DNA of 64,000 nucleotides from Thalassomonas actiniarum (lineage in GTDB: Bacteria; Pseudomonadota; Gammaproteobacteria; Enterobacterales; Alteromonadaceae). A program made the position numbers and the translations under genes. Location: the NCBI RefSeq assembly GCF_000948975.2, contig NZ_CP059735.1:5702603-5766602 (forward strand), given 5' to 3'. The notes under the pieces were generated by a model. The model was not told the origin of the DNA, did not search any database, and worked only from the letters and a program-made list of their open reading frames with translations. Below, in pieces: positions 8,361-18,086 of this stretch (position 1 is its first letter; each line of letters opens with the position of its first letter).

Positions 8361-9283
8361 AAACCTCTAAATTGGGGGACTGCAAAAAGACGATGCATGA
8401 AGCCAAACGGATCTTCATTCGACTGCTTATGTATTTGACTTATCTTATTTTTAGCAGCTGAAATTTTCTCATCAAAATTAGCTTCCGCCTGCCTCAATAT
8501 GTGAGCAAATTGCAAGGTCAACTTATTCGAATCTATTAGCACATTAGCGCCATACGCAATCATAGAACCAATAAGCACGACCGCAATTAATGGCCCTATA
8601 GTAACCATAGTAGCCGTTCCCACAGCCATAGATACTAAGCCAGCAGCAATCGCTGTACTACTCAGGGCTATCGATGCATCAACAGCAACACCGGCGACAA
8701 AATAATGCCATGTTTTTTCTTCATCAAGTAACTGCTCTATAGAATGAAACGCTGCAGAAACAATCAAAGAAATAATAAAACCGCCCTTTATTGAATTCAT
8801 TGCACCTAGCTTACCAACACCTAGTTGAATCACTTTAGGGTTGTTTGCCAAATAACGCGTGCCAGTTAAGTGCTGCCTAAGGGCGGGATAACCTTTAAAG
8901 ATTATATGAGCTTTACCAGAATATGTTTTCACCTGGTACTTAGAAAACATACTACCACTACGTTGCATCTCAGCAGCTAATACAGATAACGCTTTGACAT
9001 CCAACGCCACAGGAATGTAACTACTCAACCCCTTAAAGCTATTCCGCTTTTCTTGCCAATGCTGATTTAGACGAGCATCATTTACCTGCAGAACAACCCA
9101 ATCCATTGCCTGCAAGTCTGTTAGCCCTTGTAATTTTTTAACACTTAGTACGAGTTCTATGAACTCCTGACTATTCATTTGTATAAAAGTATGCTGATTG
9201 GCGGCTAACAGATCGGCAATTTGATATTGGCGTTGCAATTCCTTTGCAGTAAGCGAGCCTTGAGATAGGTGGTTATTTGCCAT
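8357..9283 (-). CDS. Putative membrane-inserting effector/toxin
   Basis: This 308-residue protein has a soluble helical N-terminal half (about 1-160) and a long hydrophobic C-terminal half. The latter has segments at about 163-180, 194-222 and 224-250, separated by Gly/Ala-rich turns, then a polar amphipathic tail. The segment GYPALRQHLTGTRYLA followed by NNPKVIQLGVGKLG resembles proteins I recall as type VI-associated or polymorphic-toxin-like membrane effectors. I cannot check this and no VgrG or PAAR gene is present here. AAGGA lies 7 bases before the ATG. It overlaps the downstream membrane gene by 4 bases, an arrangement typical of toxin followed by immunity. The real function is unknown. 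Confidence 0.55.
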   Translation of the reverse strand: MANNHLSQGSLTAKELQRQYQIADLLAANQHTFIQMNSQEFIELVLSVKKLQGLTDLQAMDWVVLQVNDARLNQHWQEKRNSFKGLSSYIPVALDVKALSVLAAEMQRSGSMFSKYQVKTYSGKAHIIFKGYPALRQHLTGTRYLANNPKVIQLGVGKLGAMNSIKGGFIISLIVSAAFHSIEQLLDEEKTWHYFVAGVAVDASIALSSTAIAAGLVSMAVGTATMVTIGPLIAVVLIGSMIAYGANVLIDSNKLTLQFAHILRQAEANFDEKISAAKNKISQIHKQSNEDPFGFMHRLFAVPQFRGL

Positions 9284-9433
9284 GTATAGTTCCTTTATAC
9301 CATGTGAAATACTTTATAAAAGGTAAGTTAACTCCTGCGAAATAACAACCGCCATTTAACTGAATAATTTGCAAAAGTTAAAAATCTGCAGTCAAAAAAG
9401 ACAGTTTCAGGAAGAATAAATTCCCCCCAAAAA

Positions 9434-9492
9434 ACCTCTTCCAGCGAGTAAAGCAACGGCACCTAACTTGAGGTGCAGCTACTTTACTTTTA
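9434..9492. terminator. Hairpin downstream of symE-like gene
   Basis: A nested inverted repeat: AGTAAAG with CTTTACT outside, and GCACCT with AGGTGC inside. It lies between the symE-like stop (9551) and the toxin gene start (9283). It is a plausible terminator for symE, although the minus-strand T-run comes about 20 bases after the stem. The rest of 9284-9550 is featureless. Confidence 0.4.
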
Positions 9493-9550
9493 TTAACAAT
9501 TGCTCAGTCTACCTCTAAATTTATTCCTCAATGAAGGAGTTTGAACAAGA

Positions 9551-9805
9551 CTATTTAGGGGTGATAACCATCCTTTCTTGATTAATCTCAATACTGACCT
9601 TTTGACCGATAGGAAAACCGGCCTGTCTGAGCCATTTTCCCCTGAGGACAATACAAGGTTCAAGACTAACAGGTGCATAGCTAATGCCTATGCCGCGGAT
9701 TTTTGAGGGCGACTCGCATACCGTTTCAAGTACAGTAAACTGCCGATAAATGGGATATTTTACTTTTGCAGAGGCTGGCTCTGACGTATCATGATATTCA
9801 GCCAT
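9551..9805 (-). CDS. symE: SymE-type toxin (SpoVT/AbrB-like fold)
   Basis: This 84-residue protein has a C-terminal half matching the SymE toxin family: GISYAPVSLEPCIVLRG, KWLRQAGFPIGQKVSIEI and RMVITPK at the end. In E. coli SymE is an SOS-induced protein with an AbrB-like fold that inhibits translation or condenses nucleic acid. It is repressed by the antisense RNA SymR, transcribed across its ribosome-binding site. GGAG lies 7 bases before the ATG. A candidate plus-strand RNA with its own terminator lies opposite the 5' end (see 9799-10003). I found no consensus LexA box (CTG-N10-CAG) upstream. It is alone in the accessory block next to lpxC. Confidence 0.75.
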   Translation of the reverse strand: MAEYHDTSEPASAKVKYPIYRQFTVLETVCESPSKIRGIGISYAPVSLEPCIVLRGKWLRQAGFPIGQKVSIEINQERMVITPK

Positions 9806-10003
9806 GACGTACTCCGTTGAAGTTCGTTGTGGTTAGCGACCTCTGAGTGTTCGCGCACTTAGGGGTTGCGACTTTGGTTGCTGCCTTTTTATCAGCAGCT
9901 AGTGATAAAAAATACTGAAATGAGTGCTCTCCTCTTTCACTGGATAGCACTATTAATAAAGACCTCTTTGCTGGTTAAATCAACGGCAAGAGGTCTTTTT
10001 TTG
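9799..10003 (+). ncRNA. Candidate SymR-like antisense RNA opposite the symE leader
   Basis: No plus-strand gene exists here, yet a strong plus-strand terminator ends at about 10003. At 9836-9849 and 9856-9869 is a hairpin whose 14 pairs all form as RNA only on the plus strand: 11 are Watson-Crick and 3 are G-U, and those 3 become A-C mismatches on the minus strand. A weak promoter (TTTGCA 9765-9770, 16 bases, TATCAT 9787-9792) would start transcription near 9799, making an RNA complementary to the symE start codon and ribosome-binding site, as SymR does in E. coli. The 5' end is inferred, not seen. Confidence 0.4.
9959..10003 (+). terminator. Strong plus-strand Rho-independent terminator
   Basis: AAGACCTCTT (9959-9968) pairs perfectly with AAGAGGTCTT (9988-9997), extended by GC after a one-base bulge, and is followed by a run of T to 10002. 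The minus-strand side has no T-run, so it serves plus-strand transcription, where no protein gene lies upstream. Confidence 0.8.
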
Positions 10004-10163
10004 AAATGCATTAAGACGGGTTTGTAAGTTATGGTTTACTTCATATCTAATGAAGGCTTTAGGCTGAATAAACAGGGGAAATAATGTCACTCTGCTTATA
10101 TCTAAGTTTCAAAAAATAAGACTCGGCCCTGTCAGGTGTTAAAAAATAGCCCAAATCTACAGA

Positions 10164-10194
10164 CACAAAAAAACCGGTCAATCGACCGGTTTTG
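10164..10194 (-). terminator. Terminator after lpxC
   Basis: The perfect stem AAAACCGGTC/GACCGGTTTT sits 25 bases beyond the lpxC stop. Read on the minus strand it runs into seven T. It ends the dcw-lpxC transcription unit, so secA must have its own promoter in this genome. Confidence 0.85.
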
Positions 10195-10217
10195 ATATTC
10201 AAATTCTTGGTGGAATT

Positions 10218-11135
10218 TTAAAATGCCGAAGGGCTGGTTTCCATATAGGCGATAGGCGCTTTGGCTTCATCTTCGTAAGTCACCCATTCCCAGCAGTCAA
10301 CCTGTTTGAATACTTCACGAAGCAGCATATTGTTCAGGGCATGGCCCGATTTAAAGGCGTTTAACTCGCCTAATATGCTGGTGCCACCCATATACAAGTC
10401 GCCGATGGCATCAAGGATCTTGTGCTTCACGAATTCGTCATCATAACGCAGATCGTCTTTGTTGAGCATGCGGTACTCATCGAGTACGATGGCGTTTTCC
10501 AAACTGCCGCCTAAGGCCAGGTTATGGGAGCGTAAAAACTCGATATCCTTCATAAAACCGAAGGTTCTGGCACGGCTGATTTCTTTGATAAAAGAGCAGG
10601 TAGAAAAGTCCATGCTCATTTGCTGACAGGTATTGGCAATTACCGGGTGGTTGAACTCGATGGCAAAGTTCACGCGGAAACCTTCATAAGGTTTCAGCTC
10701 AGCCCATTTATCGCCTTCTTCAACGCGAATGGTCTTTTTAATGCGGATAAAACGCTTAGACACATTTAAGGTTTCAATACCTACAGACTGGATCAGGTAG
10801 ACAAAAGGTAAGGCGCTACCGTCCATGATCGGAATTTCCGGAGAATCGACATCGATAATCAGGTTATCTATGCCTAAACCGGCAACCGCGGAAAGCAGGT
10901 GCTCAACGGTGGAAACCTGAACACCATCTTCATTGATTAGACAGGTACACAGCGTTGTTTCGCCCACGGCTTCCGGAGTCGCAGGAATATCAACAACAGG
11001 ATCGAGATCGACCCGGCGGAATACAATACCGGTGTTTGCCTGCGCAGGACGGAGAGTGACCTGCACTTTTTCACCTTTATGTAAGCCAACACCTATTGCT
11101 GAAACGCTTTCTTTGATTGTACGTTGTTTAATCAT
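10218..11135 (-). CDS. lpxC: UDP-3-O-acyl-N-acetylglucosamine deacetylase
   Basis: LpxC removes the N-acetyl group in the committed step of lipid A synthesis. The 305-residue length equals E. coli LpxC. The zinc-site motifs are present: TVEHLLSA for the first histidine and [13 protein letters not shown] for the second histidine and aspartate, plus KSGHALNN for the catalytic histidine. The start is the ATG at 11135 ([22 protein letters not shown]), which matches the family; a TTG one codon upstream is less likely. It is the last gene of the dcw cluster. A 140-base gap from ftsZ probably holds its own promoter. It faces a strong terminator and then the accessory block. Confidence 0.97.
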   Translation of the reverse strand: MIKQRTIKESVSAIGVGLHKGEKVQVTLRPAQANTGIVFRRVDLDPVVDIPATPEAVGETTLCTCLINEDGVQVSTVEHLLSAVAGLGIDNLIIDVDSPEIPIMDGSALPFVYLIQSVGIETLNVSKRFIRIKKTIRVEEGDKWAELKPYEGFRVNFAIEFNHPVIANTCQQMSMDFSTCSFIKEISRARTFGFMKDIEFLRSHNLALGGSLENAIVLDEYRMLNKDDLRYDDEFVKHKILDAIGDLYMGGTSILGELNAFKSGHALNNMLLREVFKQVDCWEWVTYEDEAKAPIAYMETSPSAF

Positions 11136-11278
11136 CAAATTGCCTTTTTCTTAAGTTTCACATGTTTACACAAATGTATAGACAAGCAAAAATCAAATAT
11201 TATCCAGCCACCTGTTAAGTGGCGACATAATATACCAAAAAATCCCTCTAATATCAAAGATCCGCAATTGTAAGGAAA

Positions 11279-12448
11279 TTAGTCTGCCTGTTTACGCAAG
11301 AAAGCAGGAATATCCAGATAATTATCCAAGTCGGCCGCAGTGGTCTTCACCGGTGCTGCCTGGGCATTTGCTTCCGGCATAGGGGCAGCCGCCACACCCG
11401 CTTCAACCTGAGGGCTGGCAGAGTAATCTGCGCCTACCACTTGTTGCTCAACCTGAGGTGCAGGGTTCACTAAGGTAATGTCAGGCTTGCGCTCGGCGCC
11501 GATGCCGGTGGCAACTACGGTTACCCGCAGGTCTTCTGTCATTTCTGGGTCGATTACCGCACCAACCACTACAGTCGCATTTTCAGAAGCAAACGCCTTA
11601 ACCGCGTTACCAACGGTTTCGAATTCATCGATGGTGATGTCCATACCGGCAGTAATGTTTACCAGGATACCGCGGGCACCGGCTAAATCGACATCTTCAA
11701 GTAACGGACTTGAGATAGCCGCTTCTGCCGCTTCTTCGGCGCGGTCCGGACCTGAAGCCAGGCCTGAGCCCATCATGGCAGTACCCATTTCCGACATTAC
11801 CGTGCGCACGTCGGCGAAATCCACGTTAATTAAACCTGGACGGGTAATAAGCTCGGCAATACCTTGAACCGCACCTAACAATACGTTGTTGGCGGCTTTA
11901 AAGGCGTCAAGCAAGCTGGTGCCCGGGCCTAATACCTTCAATAACTTTTCATTGGGGATAGTGATCAAAGAATCAACACTTTTCGCCAAAAACTCTACGC
12001 CCTGATCGGCATAGTTCATACGTTTTTTCCCTTCGAACGGGAACGGCTTAGTCACCACGGCTACGGTCAAAATGCCCATTTCTCTGGCCACTTCGGCAAC
12101 CACAGGCGCAGCACCGGTACCGGTACCACCGCCCATACCGGCAGCGATAAACACCATATCGGCACCTTGCAGGGTCTGACGGATAGTTTCTCTGTCTTCT
12201 TCTGCAGCCTTACGGCCAATTTCAGGGTTAGCGCCGGCGCCAAGCCCTTTGGTAACATCGGCACCTAGTTGCAAAGTAACATCCGCAGACGAGTTACGCA
12301 GCGCCTGTGAATCGGTATTTGCCGTGGTAAATTCAACCCCTTCAATGGTCTGGCTTACCATGTGCTCTACTGCGTTACCGCCACCGCCGCCGACACCGAC
12401 AACTTTAATGACCGCTTCTTCGTTGTGATCTTCCATCAATTCAAACAT
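11279..12448 (-). CDS. ftsZ: Cell division GTPase FtsZ
   Basis: FtsZ is the tubulin-like GTPase that forms the cytokinetic ring at midcell. The 389-residue protein starts [28 protein letters not shown]. It carries the tubulin signature [13 protein letters not shown], the T7-loop region [15 protein letters not shown], a variable linker (about 315-375) and the conserved C-terminal tail [11 protein letters not shown], which binds FtsA and ZipA. It follows ftsA after 76 bases. Nothing unusual. Confidence 0.98.
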   Translation of the reverse strand: MFELMEDHNEEAVIKVVGVGGGGGNAVEHMVSQTIEGVEFTTANTDSQALRNSSADVTLQLGADVTKGLGAGANPEIGRKAAEEDRETIRQTLQGADMVFIAAGMGGGTGTGAAPVVAEVAREMGILTVAVVTKPFPFEGKKRMNYADQGVEFLAKSVDSLITIPNEKLLKVLGPGTSLLDAFKAANNVLLGAVQGIAELITRPGLINVDFADVRTVMSEMGTAMMGSGLASGPDRAEEAAEAAISSPLLEDVDLAGARGILVNITAGMDITIDEFETVGNAVKAFASENATVVVGAVIDPEMTEDLRVTVVATGIGAERKPDITLVNPAPQVEQQVVGADYSASPQVEAGVAAAPMPEANAQAAPVKTTAADLDNYLDIPAFLRKQAD

Positions 12449-12524
12449 ATCTCTCTCTCCGTTTTTGTTAAAACGTATTCCACCAAAACTAAAAATTTAC
12501 TGTTAACGCCAAGGGGCATTAACG

Positions 12525-13763
12525 CTAAAACTCGCCTTTAAACCAGGCATGGATGCGGGACCAGAGATCCCCCACCCCCTCTACATTATTCTTCTTAAGC
12601 GGCTTAGCTACCGCATTGGCCTGCTTGCCGTAACGTAATAAGCCGACAACCGTGGCATAAGCCGGGTCATCCACATATTCTTTTAATCCTTCAACATCTA
12701 TCGGGCTGGCGATACGCACCGGCATCTGGAATACCTCTTCGGCAAACTCCACCACACCTTCCATTTTCGCGGTACCGCCGGTAAAGACATAACCCGCTGC
12801 TATCTGTTCATCCAGGCCGCATTTGCGCAATTCTTCCTGTACCAGCTCAAATAACTCATGGTACCTGGGCTCCACCACTTCCGATAAGGTATGACGTGAC
12901 ATAGAGCGCGCCGGACGTCCGCCGACACTGGGCACTTCAATATTCTCTTCCATGCTGACCATGTCTTTTAACGCGCAGGCATACTGTACCTTGATTTCTT
13001 CGGCGTGGCTCAGCGGCGTACGGAATATCTTGGCGATATCACTGGTCACCTGATTACCGGCCACCGGGATTACCGCGGTATGACGCAAGGCGCCGCCGGT
13101 AAAGACCGAAATATCCATGGTACCCGCGCCCATATCCACCACGCAAATGCCTAATTCTTTTTCATCATCGGTGAGTACCGCATAACTTGACGCCAACGCT
13201 GAGAAAATCAGCTGGTCGGCTTCAAGATTGCAGCGCTCGACACATTTAACTATGTTCTTGGCCATATCGTTGGCACAGGTCACGATATGGACTTTGGCTT
13301 CCATCCGCACCCCGGACATACCAATAGGGCTCTTGATGCCGTCCTGACAGTCGATACTGTATTCCTGCGGCAAAACGTGCAGCATACGGCGCTCGGCGGA
13401 AATAGGCACAGAGCGGGCGGTATGGATCACATTATCCACATCTTCCTGGTTCACTTCCTTGTCATTGATCGGCACCATGCCGTTTTCGTTTTGACAAAGG
13501 ATGTGCTTACCGGATATGCCCAAGTAGATTGAGCTGATACGGCAATCCGCCATCAGCTCGGCTTCATTAATGGCCTTTTGTACCGACTCTATTACCAGGT
13601 TAAGGTCGTTGACGCCGCCCTTATCCATGCCCCGTGCCGGCTGGTTGCCCACCCCGACGATACTTAAATTATTGTCAGGCGTCACTTCGCCCACCGCGAC
13701 CGATATTTTCGATGTGCCGATATCTAATCCAACAACTAATTTTCTTTCTGCTACTTTCGACAT
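12525..13763 (-). CDS. ftsA: Cell division protein FtsA
   Basis: FtsA is the actin-like ATPase that tethers FtsZ filaments to the inner membrane and recruits later division proteins. The 412-residue protein shows the actin-family phosphate 1 motif LVVGLDIGTSKISVAVGEV, the second motif VVDMGAGTMDISVF and the adenosine motif VFTGGTAKMEG. The C-terminus RIHAWFKGEF is the amphipathic membrane-targeting helix. It starts 5 bases after ftsQ ends. Length and motifs are normal. Confidence 0.98.
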   Translation of the reverse strand: MSKVAERKLVVGLDIGTSKISVAVGEVTPDNNLSIVGVGNQPARGMDKGGVNDLNLVIESVQKAINEAELMADCRISSIYLGISGKHILCQNENGMVPINDKEVNQEDVDNVIHTARSVPISAERRMLHVLPQEYSIDCQDGIKSPIGMSGVRMEAKVHIVTCANDMAKNIVKCVERCNLEADQLIFSALASSYAVLTDDEKELGICVVDMGAGTMDISVFTGGALRHTAVIPVAGNQVTSDIAKIFRTPLSHAEEIKVQYACALKDMVSMEENIEVPSVGGRPARSMSRHTLSEVVEPRYHELFELVQEELRKCGLDEQIAAGYVFTGGTAKMEGVVEFAEEVFQMPVRIASPIDVEGLKEYVDDPAYATVVGLLRYGKQANAVAKPLKKNNVEGVGDLWSRIHAWFKGEF

Positions 13764-13768
13764 TCAGA

Positions 13769-14527
13769 TTAAGCTCTTTGTTTATCGGCTGCAGGCTTCC
13801 ACCCGACAGCAACTCCGGTATCATAACGCAAATCGATGTAATCAACCTGCTGATTTTCTTCTTTTTTCTGTTTTATTTGCGGATATACGTCCATAAAACG
13901 CTGAATTCGTTCAACCCGCTCTTCCCGGCCCAGGTTTAAAACCACGCCGTCATTTAAGGTCAGCTGCCAGGAAAAACGCTCCGACAGCATCAGCTCAGCT
14001 ATCGCCAGGCCGCGAAATTCCAGCAAGGCGTTTAAATTTCTAAAATTGTCCAAAGCGACAATTTCACTGCCTTCCGGCCCGTAAAACTGCGGCAAAGGCG
14101 ACGTTAACCGCCCGGTATCCGCCTGAAACGCTTTGCCTTCGCGGTTAATTAAAAAATCACCGTTCCACAGCGCCACCGGCGTCTGGTCCACCACATAAAT
14201 TTTCAGTTCGTTCGGCCACTGCTTACGCACCGATACCGAATAGACCCAGGGCAGCGTCATGATCTGCTGCTGCACCCGGTTGACATCCACCTGGAAAAAG
14301 TTGCCCATGTCGATATCGTCTATCGCCGTTAAAATATCCTGGCGATTGGTATAGGGCATCTCACCGCCAATGGCCAAAGTGGTCACCGGCGCACTTTCCT
14401 CGGCGTTGACCTCCTGGCTGATATACCAGCTGAGATAAAGCAGGCCAACCACGACCACAACAAAAAACACCACCCCGGACCAAAAGGACCAGTTGATGTC
14501 TTTTATTTGTCCGGCCGCTTTTGCCAT
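13769..14527 (-). CDS. ftsQ: Cell division protein FtsQ
   Basis: FtsQ is a bitopic inner-membrane divisome protein that links early and late components with FtsB and FtsL. The 252 residues comprise a short cytoplasmic tail, one transmembrane segment (about 16-34, GVVFFVVVVVGLLYLSWYI), a POTRA domain (about 50-120, from VTTLAIGGEMPYTNR) and the FtsQ beta domain (about 125-240). It begins 3 bases after ddl ends and 5 bases separate it from ftsA, so it is within one operon. Confidence 0.95.
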   Translation of the reverse strand: MAKAAGQIKDINWSFWSGVVFFVVVVVGLLYLSWYISQEVNAEESAPVTTLAIGGEMPYTNRQDILTAIDDIDMGNFFQVDVNRVQQQIMTLPWVYSVSVRKQWPNELKIYVVDQTPVALWNGDFLINREGKAFQADTGRLTSPLPQFYGPEGSEIVALDNFRNLNALLEFRGLAIAELMLSERFSWQLTLNDGVVLNLGREERVERIQRFMDVYPQIKQKKEENQQVDYIDLRYDTGVAVGWKPAADKQRA

Positions 14528-14530
14528 CGC

Positions 14531-15499
14531 TTATTTATCCTTTCCCGCCAGCTGCACAATAGCATCAACCAGCTGGTTAAAGTCCAGTCCGGCAACCTTG
14601 GCGGCTTTTGGCACCAGGGAGGTTTCCGTCATACCCGGTACGGTATTAACTTCCAGCAGCTGCCAGTCGCCCAGGCTGTTACGCATCAGATCTACCCGGC
14701 CCCAGTCTTTGGCGCCGGTGGCGTTAAAGGCCTTTAATGCCAGCTCGCCCAGTTCTGCTTCTTCTTCTGCCGGTAAGCCGCAAGGGCAGTTATACACGGT
14801 AGTGGTCGACTGGTACTTGGCCTCATAATCATAAAACTCACGCGGCGTTTCCATGGAGATGGCCGGCAACGCCTTATCCCCTAAGATGGATACGGTATAT
14901 TCAGGACCGTCGATCCACTCTTCCACTAAAATCTGTTCATCAAAAGCAAAAGCCGAAGTTAATGCCGCCACCAACTCCTGGGCATTGGCCGCTTTGGCCA
15001 TGCCGATACTGGAGCCTTCATTGGCGGGTTTCACCATCACCTGACCGCCGAGGCTTGCCAGGATCACCGGGGCATCTTCCGCGGTAAACGCCTGCTTTTC
15101 GACAATGGCAAAAGAGGCGGTCGGTAAATCCAGCGCCTGCCAGATTTGCTTGCTGCGGATTTTATCCATCGACAGGGCCGAACCCAAAACACCTGAGCCG
15201 GTATAAGGGATCCCCAAGTATTCCAATGCCCCCTGCAAACAACCGTCTTCACCGCCGCGGCCATGCAGGGCAATGAAGACTTTATCGATATTCATGTCCA
15301 GTAAAGCGGTGAGCTTATTTTCTTTGGTATCAAACAACACCACTTCATAACCCGAGGCCGTCAGGCCATTGGCTACCGCCCGGCCGGAGTTCAGGGAAAC
15401 TTCCCGCTCTGCCGAGGTGCCGCCGTATAACACGGCAATTTTCTCTTTGTTCATCTCTTTTGTCTTTCTTAAATCTGCTCTTTGTCCGGTATGGGTCAT
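14531..15499 (-). CDS. ddl: D-alanine--D-alanine ligase
   Basis: This ATP-grasp enzyme makes the D-Ala-D-Ala dipeptide used by MurF. The 322-residue protein contains [14 protein letters not shown] near the N-terminus, the glycine-loop segment [14 protein letters not shown] and the C-terminal [20 protein letters not shown]. The first ATG overlaps the murC stop (ATGA) and has GGGGA about 6 bases upstream. An alternative ATG 15 codons in would match shorter homologues. This is the dcw copy (ddlB type). Confidence 0.96.
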   Translation of the reverse strand: MTHTGQRADLRKTKEMNKEKIAVLYGGTSAEREVSLNSGRAVANGLTASGYEVVLFDTKENKLTALLDMNIDKVFIALHGRGGEDGCLQGALEYLGIPYTGSGVLGSALSMDKIRSKQIWQALDLPTASFAIVEKQAFTAEDAPVILASLGGQVMVKPANEGSSIGMAKAANAQELVAALTSAFAFDEQILVEEWIDGPEYTVSILGDKALPAISMETPREFYDYEAKYQSTTTVYNCPCGLPAEEEAELGELALKAFNATGAKDWGRVDLMRNSLGDWQLLEVNTVPGMTETSLVPKAAKVAGLDFNQLVDAIVQLAGKDK

Positions 15500-16956
15500 T
15501 TACTTTCCCCTGCGGTTAACAGAGGGTGACCGGCCAATTCACGCGCCACGGCACCGATATTGCCCGCGCCCTGGGTGATCACCATATCGCCGTCCTGCAA
15601 CTGCGCCGCAAGCAGCTCGGGCAACTTATCGCTGTCGCTGACATAAATAGGCTCCAGCTTGCCCCGCTGACGGATAGAGCGGGTCAGGCTCTTGCTGTCT
15701 GCCGAGACTATCGGCGCTTCACCTGCGGCATAAACATCAAGCAGCAGCAGACAATCGACTTCGGATAATACCTCAACAAAGTCTTCATATAAGTCCCGGG
15801 TACGTGAGTACCTGTGGGGCTGGAACACCATCACCAGGCGTTTGTCCGGCCAGCCGTTGCGCATTGCCTTAATGGTTGCCGCCACTTCGCTCGGGTGATG
15901 ACCGTAATCATCCACCAGCTGCATTTCACCGCTTTCGGTTGTTAATGGCGCCAATAACTCAAAACGGCGACCTATGCCTTCAAATTCACTTAATGCCTTG
16001 CAAATCGCTTTTTGCTCAAGGCCTTCATCCAGTGCCACGGCGATGCCCGCCAAAGCATTTAACACATTGTGCTCACCCGGCAGGTTAACACTGAGCTTCA
16101 TCGGCTCATGTCCCGGCATCAGTACGGTAAAGGCACTGCTGCCGCCAGCTTGCTGATAATCCACCGCACGGATATCAGCATCTTCACTGAAGCCGTAAGT
16201 GATCACCTGACGCGAGATCCGCGGCAATAATTCCCGTACCACAGGATTATCGATACAAACCACGGCGACACCATAAAACGGCAAATTATGCAGGAACTCG
16301 ATATAAGTGTCTTTAAGTTTTTCAAAATCTCCCTGGTAAGTTTCCATATGGTCCTGGTCGATATTGGTTACTACCGCCACCATAGGCTGGAGATGTAAAA
16401 ACGACGCATCGCTTTCATCGGCTTCGGCAATCAGATAACGGCTGCTGCCGAGCCTGGCATTGGTACCGGCGCTGTTAAGCAAACCGCCGATCACAAAAGT
16501 CGGATCTAATCCCGCCTCGCCAAAAATACTGGCAATCAAGCTGGTGGTCGTGGTTTTGCCATGGGTACCGGCTATTGCCACCCCGTGCCGGAAACGCATC
16601 AGCTCCGCCAGCATTTCCGCCCGGCGCACCACGGGAATACGCTGCGCTGCCGCGGCGACTAATTCGGGGTTTTCACCATCGATTGCCGTTGATACCACGA
16701 TCACGCTGGCGCCGTTTATATTGGCGGCGTTATGTCCGATATGGATCTTCGCCCCCAATGCCGTTAGGCGTTTTACTACGGCATTTTCACTGATGTCTGA
16801 ACCGGAGATCTGATAACCTTCATTTAATAAAACTTCGGCAATACCGCCCATACCGGCGCCGCCGATACCGACAAAATGAATTTGTTTCACCCGGCGCATT
16901 TCAGGCACCTTTATCGGCGCACTGTTCTTTTCTAAACTCGTCATTAAATTACTCAT
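15496..16956 (-). CDS. murC: UDP-N-acetylmuramate--L-alanine ligase
   Basis: MurC adds L-alanine to UDP-MurNAc, the first amino acid of the peptidoglycan stem. The 486-residue protein has the N-terminal UDP-binding motif [17 protein letters not shown], the ATP-binding loop [14 protein letters not shown] and the Mur ligase motifs EADESDASF and [10 protein letters not shown]. It overlaps murG and ddl by 4 bases each (ATGA), giving tight translational coupling. Confidence 0.98.
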   Translation of the reverse strand: MSNLMTSLEKNSAPIKVPEMRRVKQIHFVGIGGAGMGGIAEVLLNEGYQISGSDISENAVVKRLTALGAKIHIGHNAANINGASVIVVSTAIDGENPELVAAAAQRIPVVRRAEMLAELMRFRHGVAIAGTHGKTTTTSLIASIFGEAGLDPTFVIGGLLNSAGTNARLGSSRYLIAEADESDASFLHLQPMVAVVTNIDQDHMETYQGDFEKLKDTYIEFLHNLPFYGVAVVCIDNPVVRELLPRISRQVITYGFSEDADIRAVDYQQAGGSSAFTVLMPGHEPMKLSVNLPGEHNVLNALAGIAVALDEGLEQKAICKALSEFEGIGRRFELLAPLTTESGEMQLVDDYGHHPSEVAATIKAMRNGWPDKRLVMVFQPHRYSRTRDLYEDFVEVLSEVDCLLLLDVYAAGEAPIVSADSKSLTRSIRQRGKLEPIYVSDSDKLPELLAAQLQDGDMVITQGAGNIGAVARELAGHPLLTAGESK

Positions 16957-18086
16957 TGTGCTAACAGCCCCTGACAGATACTGCTGACGGTGTCAGTGGC
17001 ATCGCTATGGGCCGCGGCTATCGCCGCCTTGGCCATGGCCTCGACTTCCCGCTCGTCAGTAAAAAGCCCGCTTAGCATCTGTGCCAAAGCTGCTGCATTA
17101 AATTCATTTTGCGGCAATAACTTAGCCGCGCCATGCGCCACTAAATACATTGCATTTTTTGTCTGGTGATCATCTACCGCATGGGGCAAAGGCACAAAAA
17201 TCGCCGCCTTGCCCGCCATCGCCAGCTCGGAAACCGTCAATGCCCCTGCCCGGCAGATCACTAAATCTGCCCAGCGATAAGCACCGGCCATATCCTTGAT
17301 AAAATCTCCTACCCGTACCTGGTGTTCATCAATACCGGCATCCCGGTAGGCCGATAATACCACCTCTCTATTATTGGCTCCGCTCTGGTGCCATACCTGA
17401 ACCGGCTGTTCCAGCTTGGACACGGCCACAGGCACAACATCGTTCAGCACTTTTGCCCCCAGGCTGCCGCCGACCACCAGGATTTTTTTGCCTGTTGCCG
17501 CTTGCGCTAACGGCTCTTGCTCTGCCTCATGCCCGACATTGCTTGGCGCTATGGTCTGGCGCACCGGGTTGCCCACCACCTGGCAGTTAACCTTGGCATC
17601 ATAAGCGCCGGGAAATGCCGCCAAGACTTTAGTGGCTACTTTTGCCAGTAAGCGGTTGCTCATGCCCGCCACGGCATTTTGTTCATGCAATACCAAAGGT
17701 TTTCTCATCAACCAGGCGGCAACACCACCCGGTCCGCTGGCATAACCGCCCATGCCCAGTACCACATCCGGTTTCACTGCGCGGATAATGGCAATCGACT
17801 GCCACAGTGAACGGATAAGATTAAAAGGCAATTTCAACCAGCCTTTTAACCCTTTGTTTCTCAGCCCGCTGATATTAATGAAAGATATCGGGTAGCCATG
17901 TTCAGGCACCAGCTTAGCTTCCATCCGCTCAGCGGTACCCAGCCAGTGGATATTCCAACCCCGGGCCTCAAGGTGCTGAGCGACGGCAATCCCCGGGAAA
18001 ATATGACCGCCGGTGCCGCCCGCCATCACCAACAGGGTAGGTGCTTCACCGTTCACTTTATTTACCTTTTCAGAGGACTTAGTCAT
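16953..18086 (-). CDS. murG: Undecaprenyl-PP-MurNAc-pentapeptide GlcNAc transferase
   Basis: MurG is the peripheral GT28 glycosyltransferase that converts lipid I to lipid II on the inner face of the membrane. The 377-residue protein begins with a short polar extension, then the N-terminal loop [13 protein letters not shown], and has the donor-site segment [12 protein letters not shown] and [24 protein letters not shown]. It overlaps ftsW and murC by 4 bases. Confidence 0.97.
   Translation of the reverse strand: MTKSSEKVNKVNGEAPTLLVMAGGTGGHIFPGIAVAQHLEARGWNIHWLGTAERMEAKLVPEHGYPISFINISGLRNKGLKGWLKLPFNLIRSLWQSIAIIRAVKPDVVLGMGGYASGPGGVAAWLMRKPLVLHEQNAVAGMSNRLLAKVATKVLAAFPGAYDAKVNCQVVGNPVRQTIAPSNVGHEAEQEPLAQAATGKKILVVGGSLGAKVLNDVVPVAVSKLEQPVQVWHQSGANNREVVLSAYRDAGIDEHQVRVGDFIKDMAGAYRWADLVICRAGALTVSELAMAGKAAIFVPLPHAVDDHQTKNAMYLVAHGAAKLLPQNEFNAAALAQMLSGLFTDEREVEAMAKAAIAAAHSDATDTVSSICQGLLAQ

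Larger units (their letters stand above)
9806..10217. other. 412-base intergenic region between symE and lpxC
   Basis: It holds the symE leader, the structured plus-strand RNA candidate (to about 10003), a plus-strand terminator (9959-10003) and the lpxC terminator (10167-10193). The stretch 10004-10166 shows no ORF, repeat or promoter I can support. Confidence 0.6.

Noticed and set aside
9280-9550. Search for att sites or transposon ends at the accessory block
   Set aside because: No inverted terminal repeats, transposase, integrase or tRNA gene was found at either edge of 3.6-10.2 kb, so no mobile element is called.
9870-9960. Possible LexA box near symE
   Set aside because: The closest match is CTG-N9-CAG on the minus strand; the LexA site needs N10, so SOS control is not supported by sequence here.
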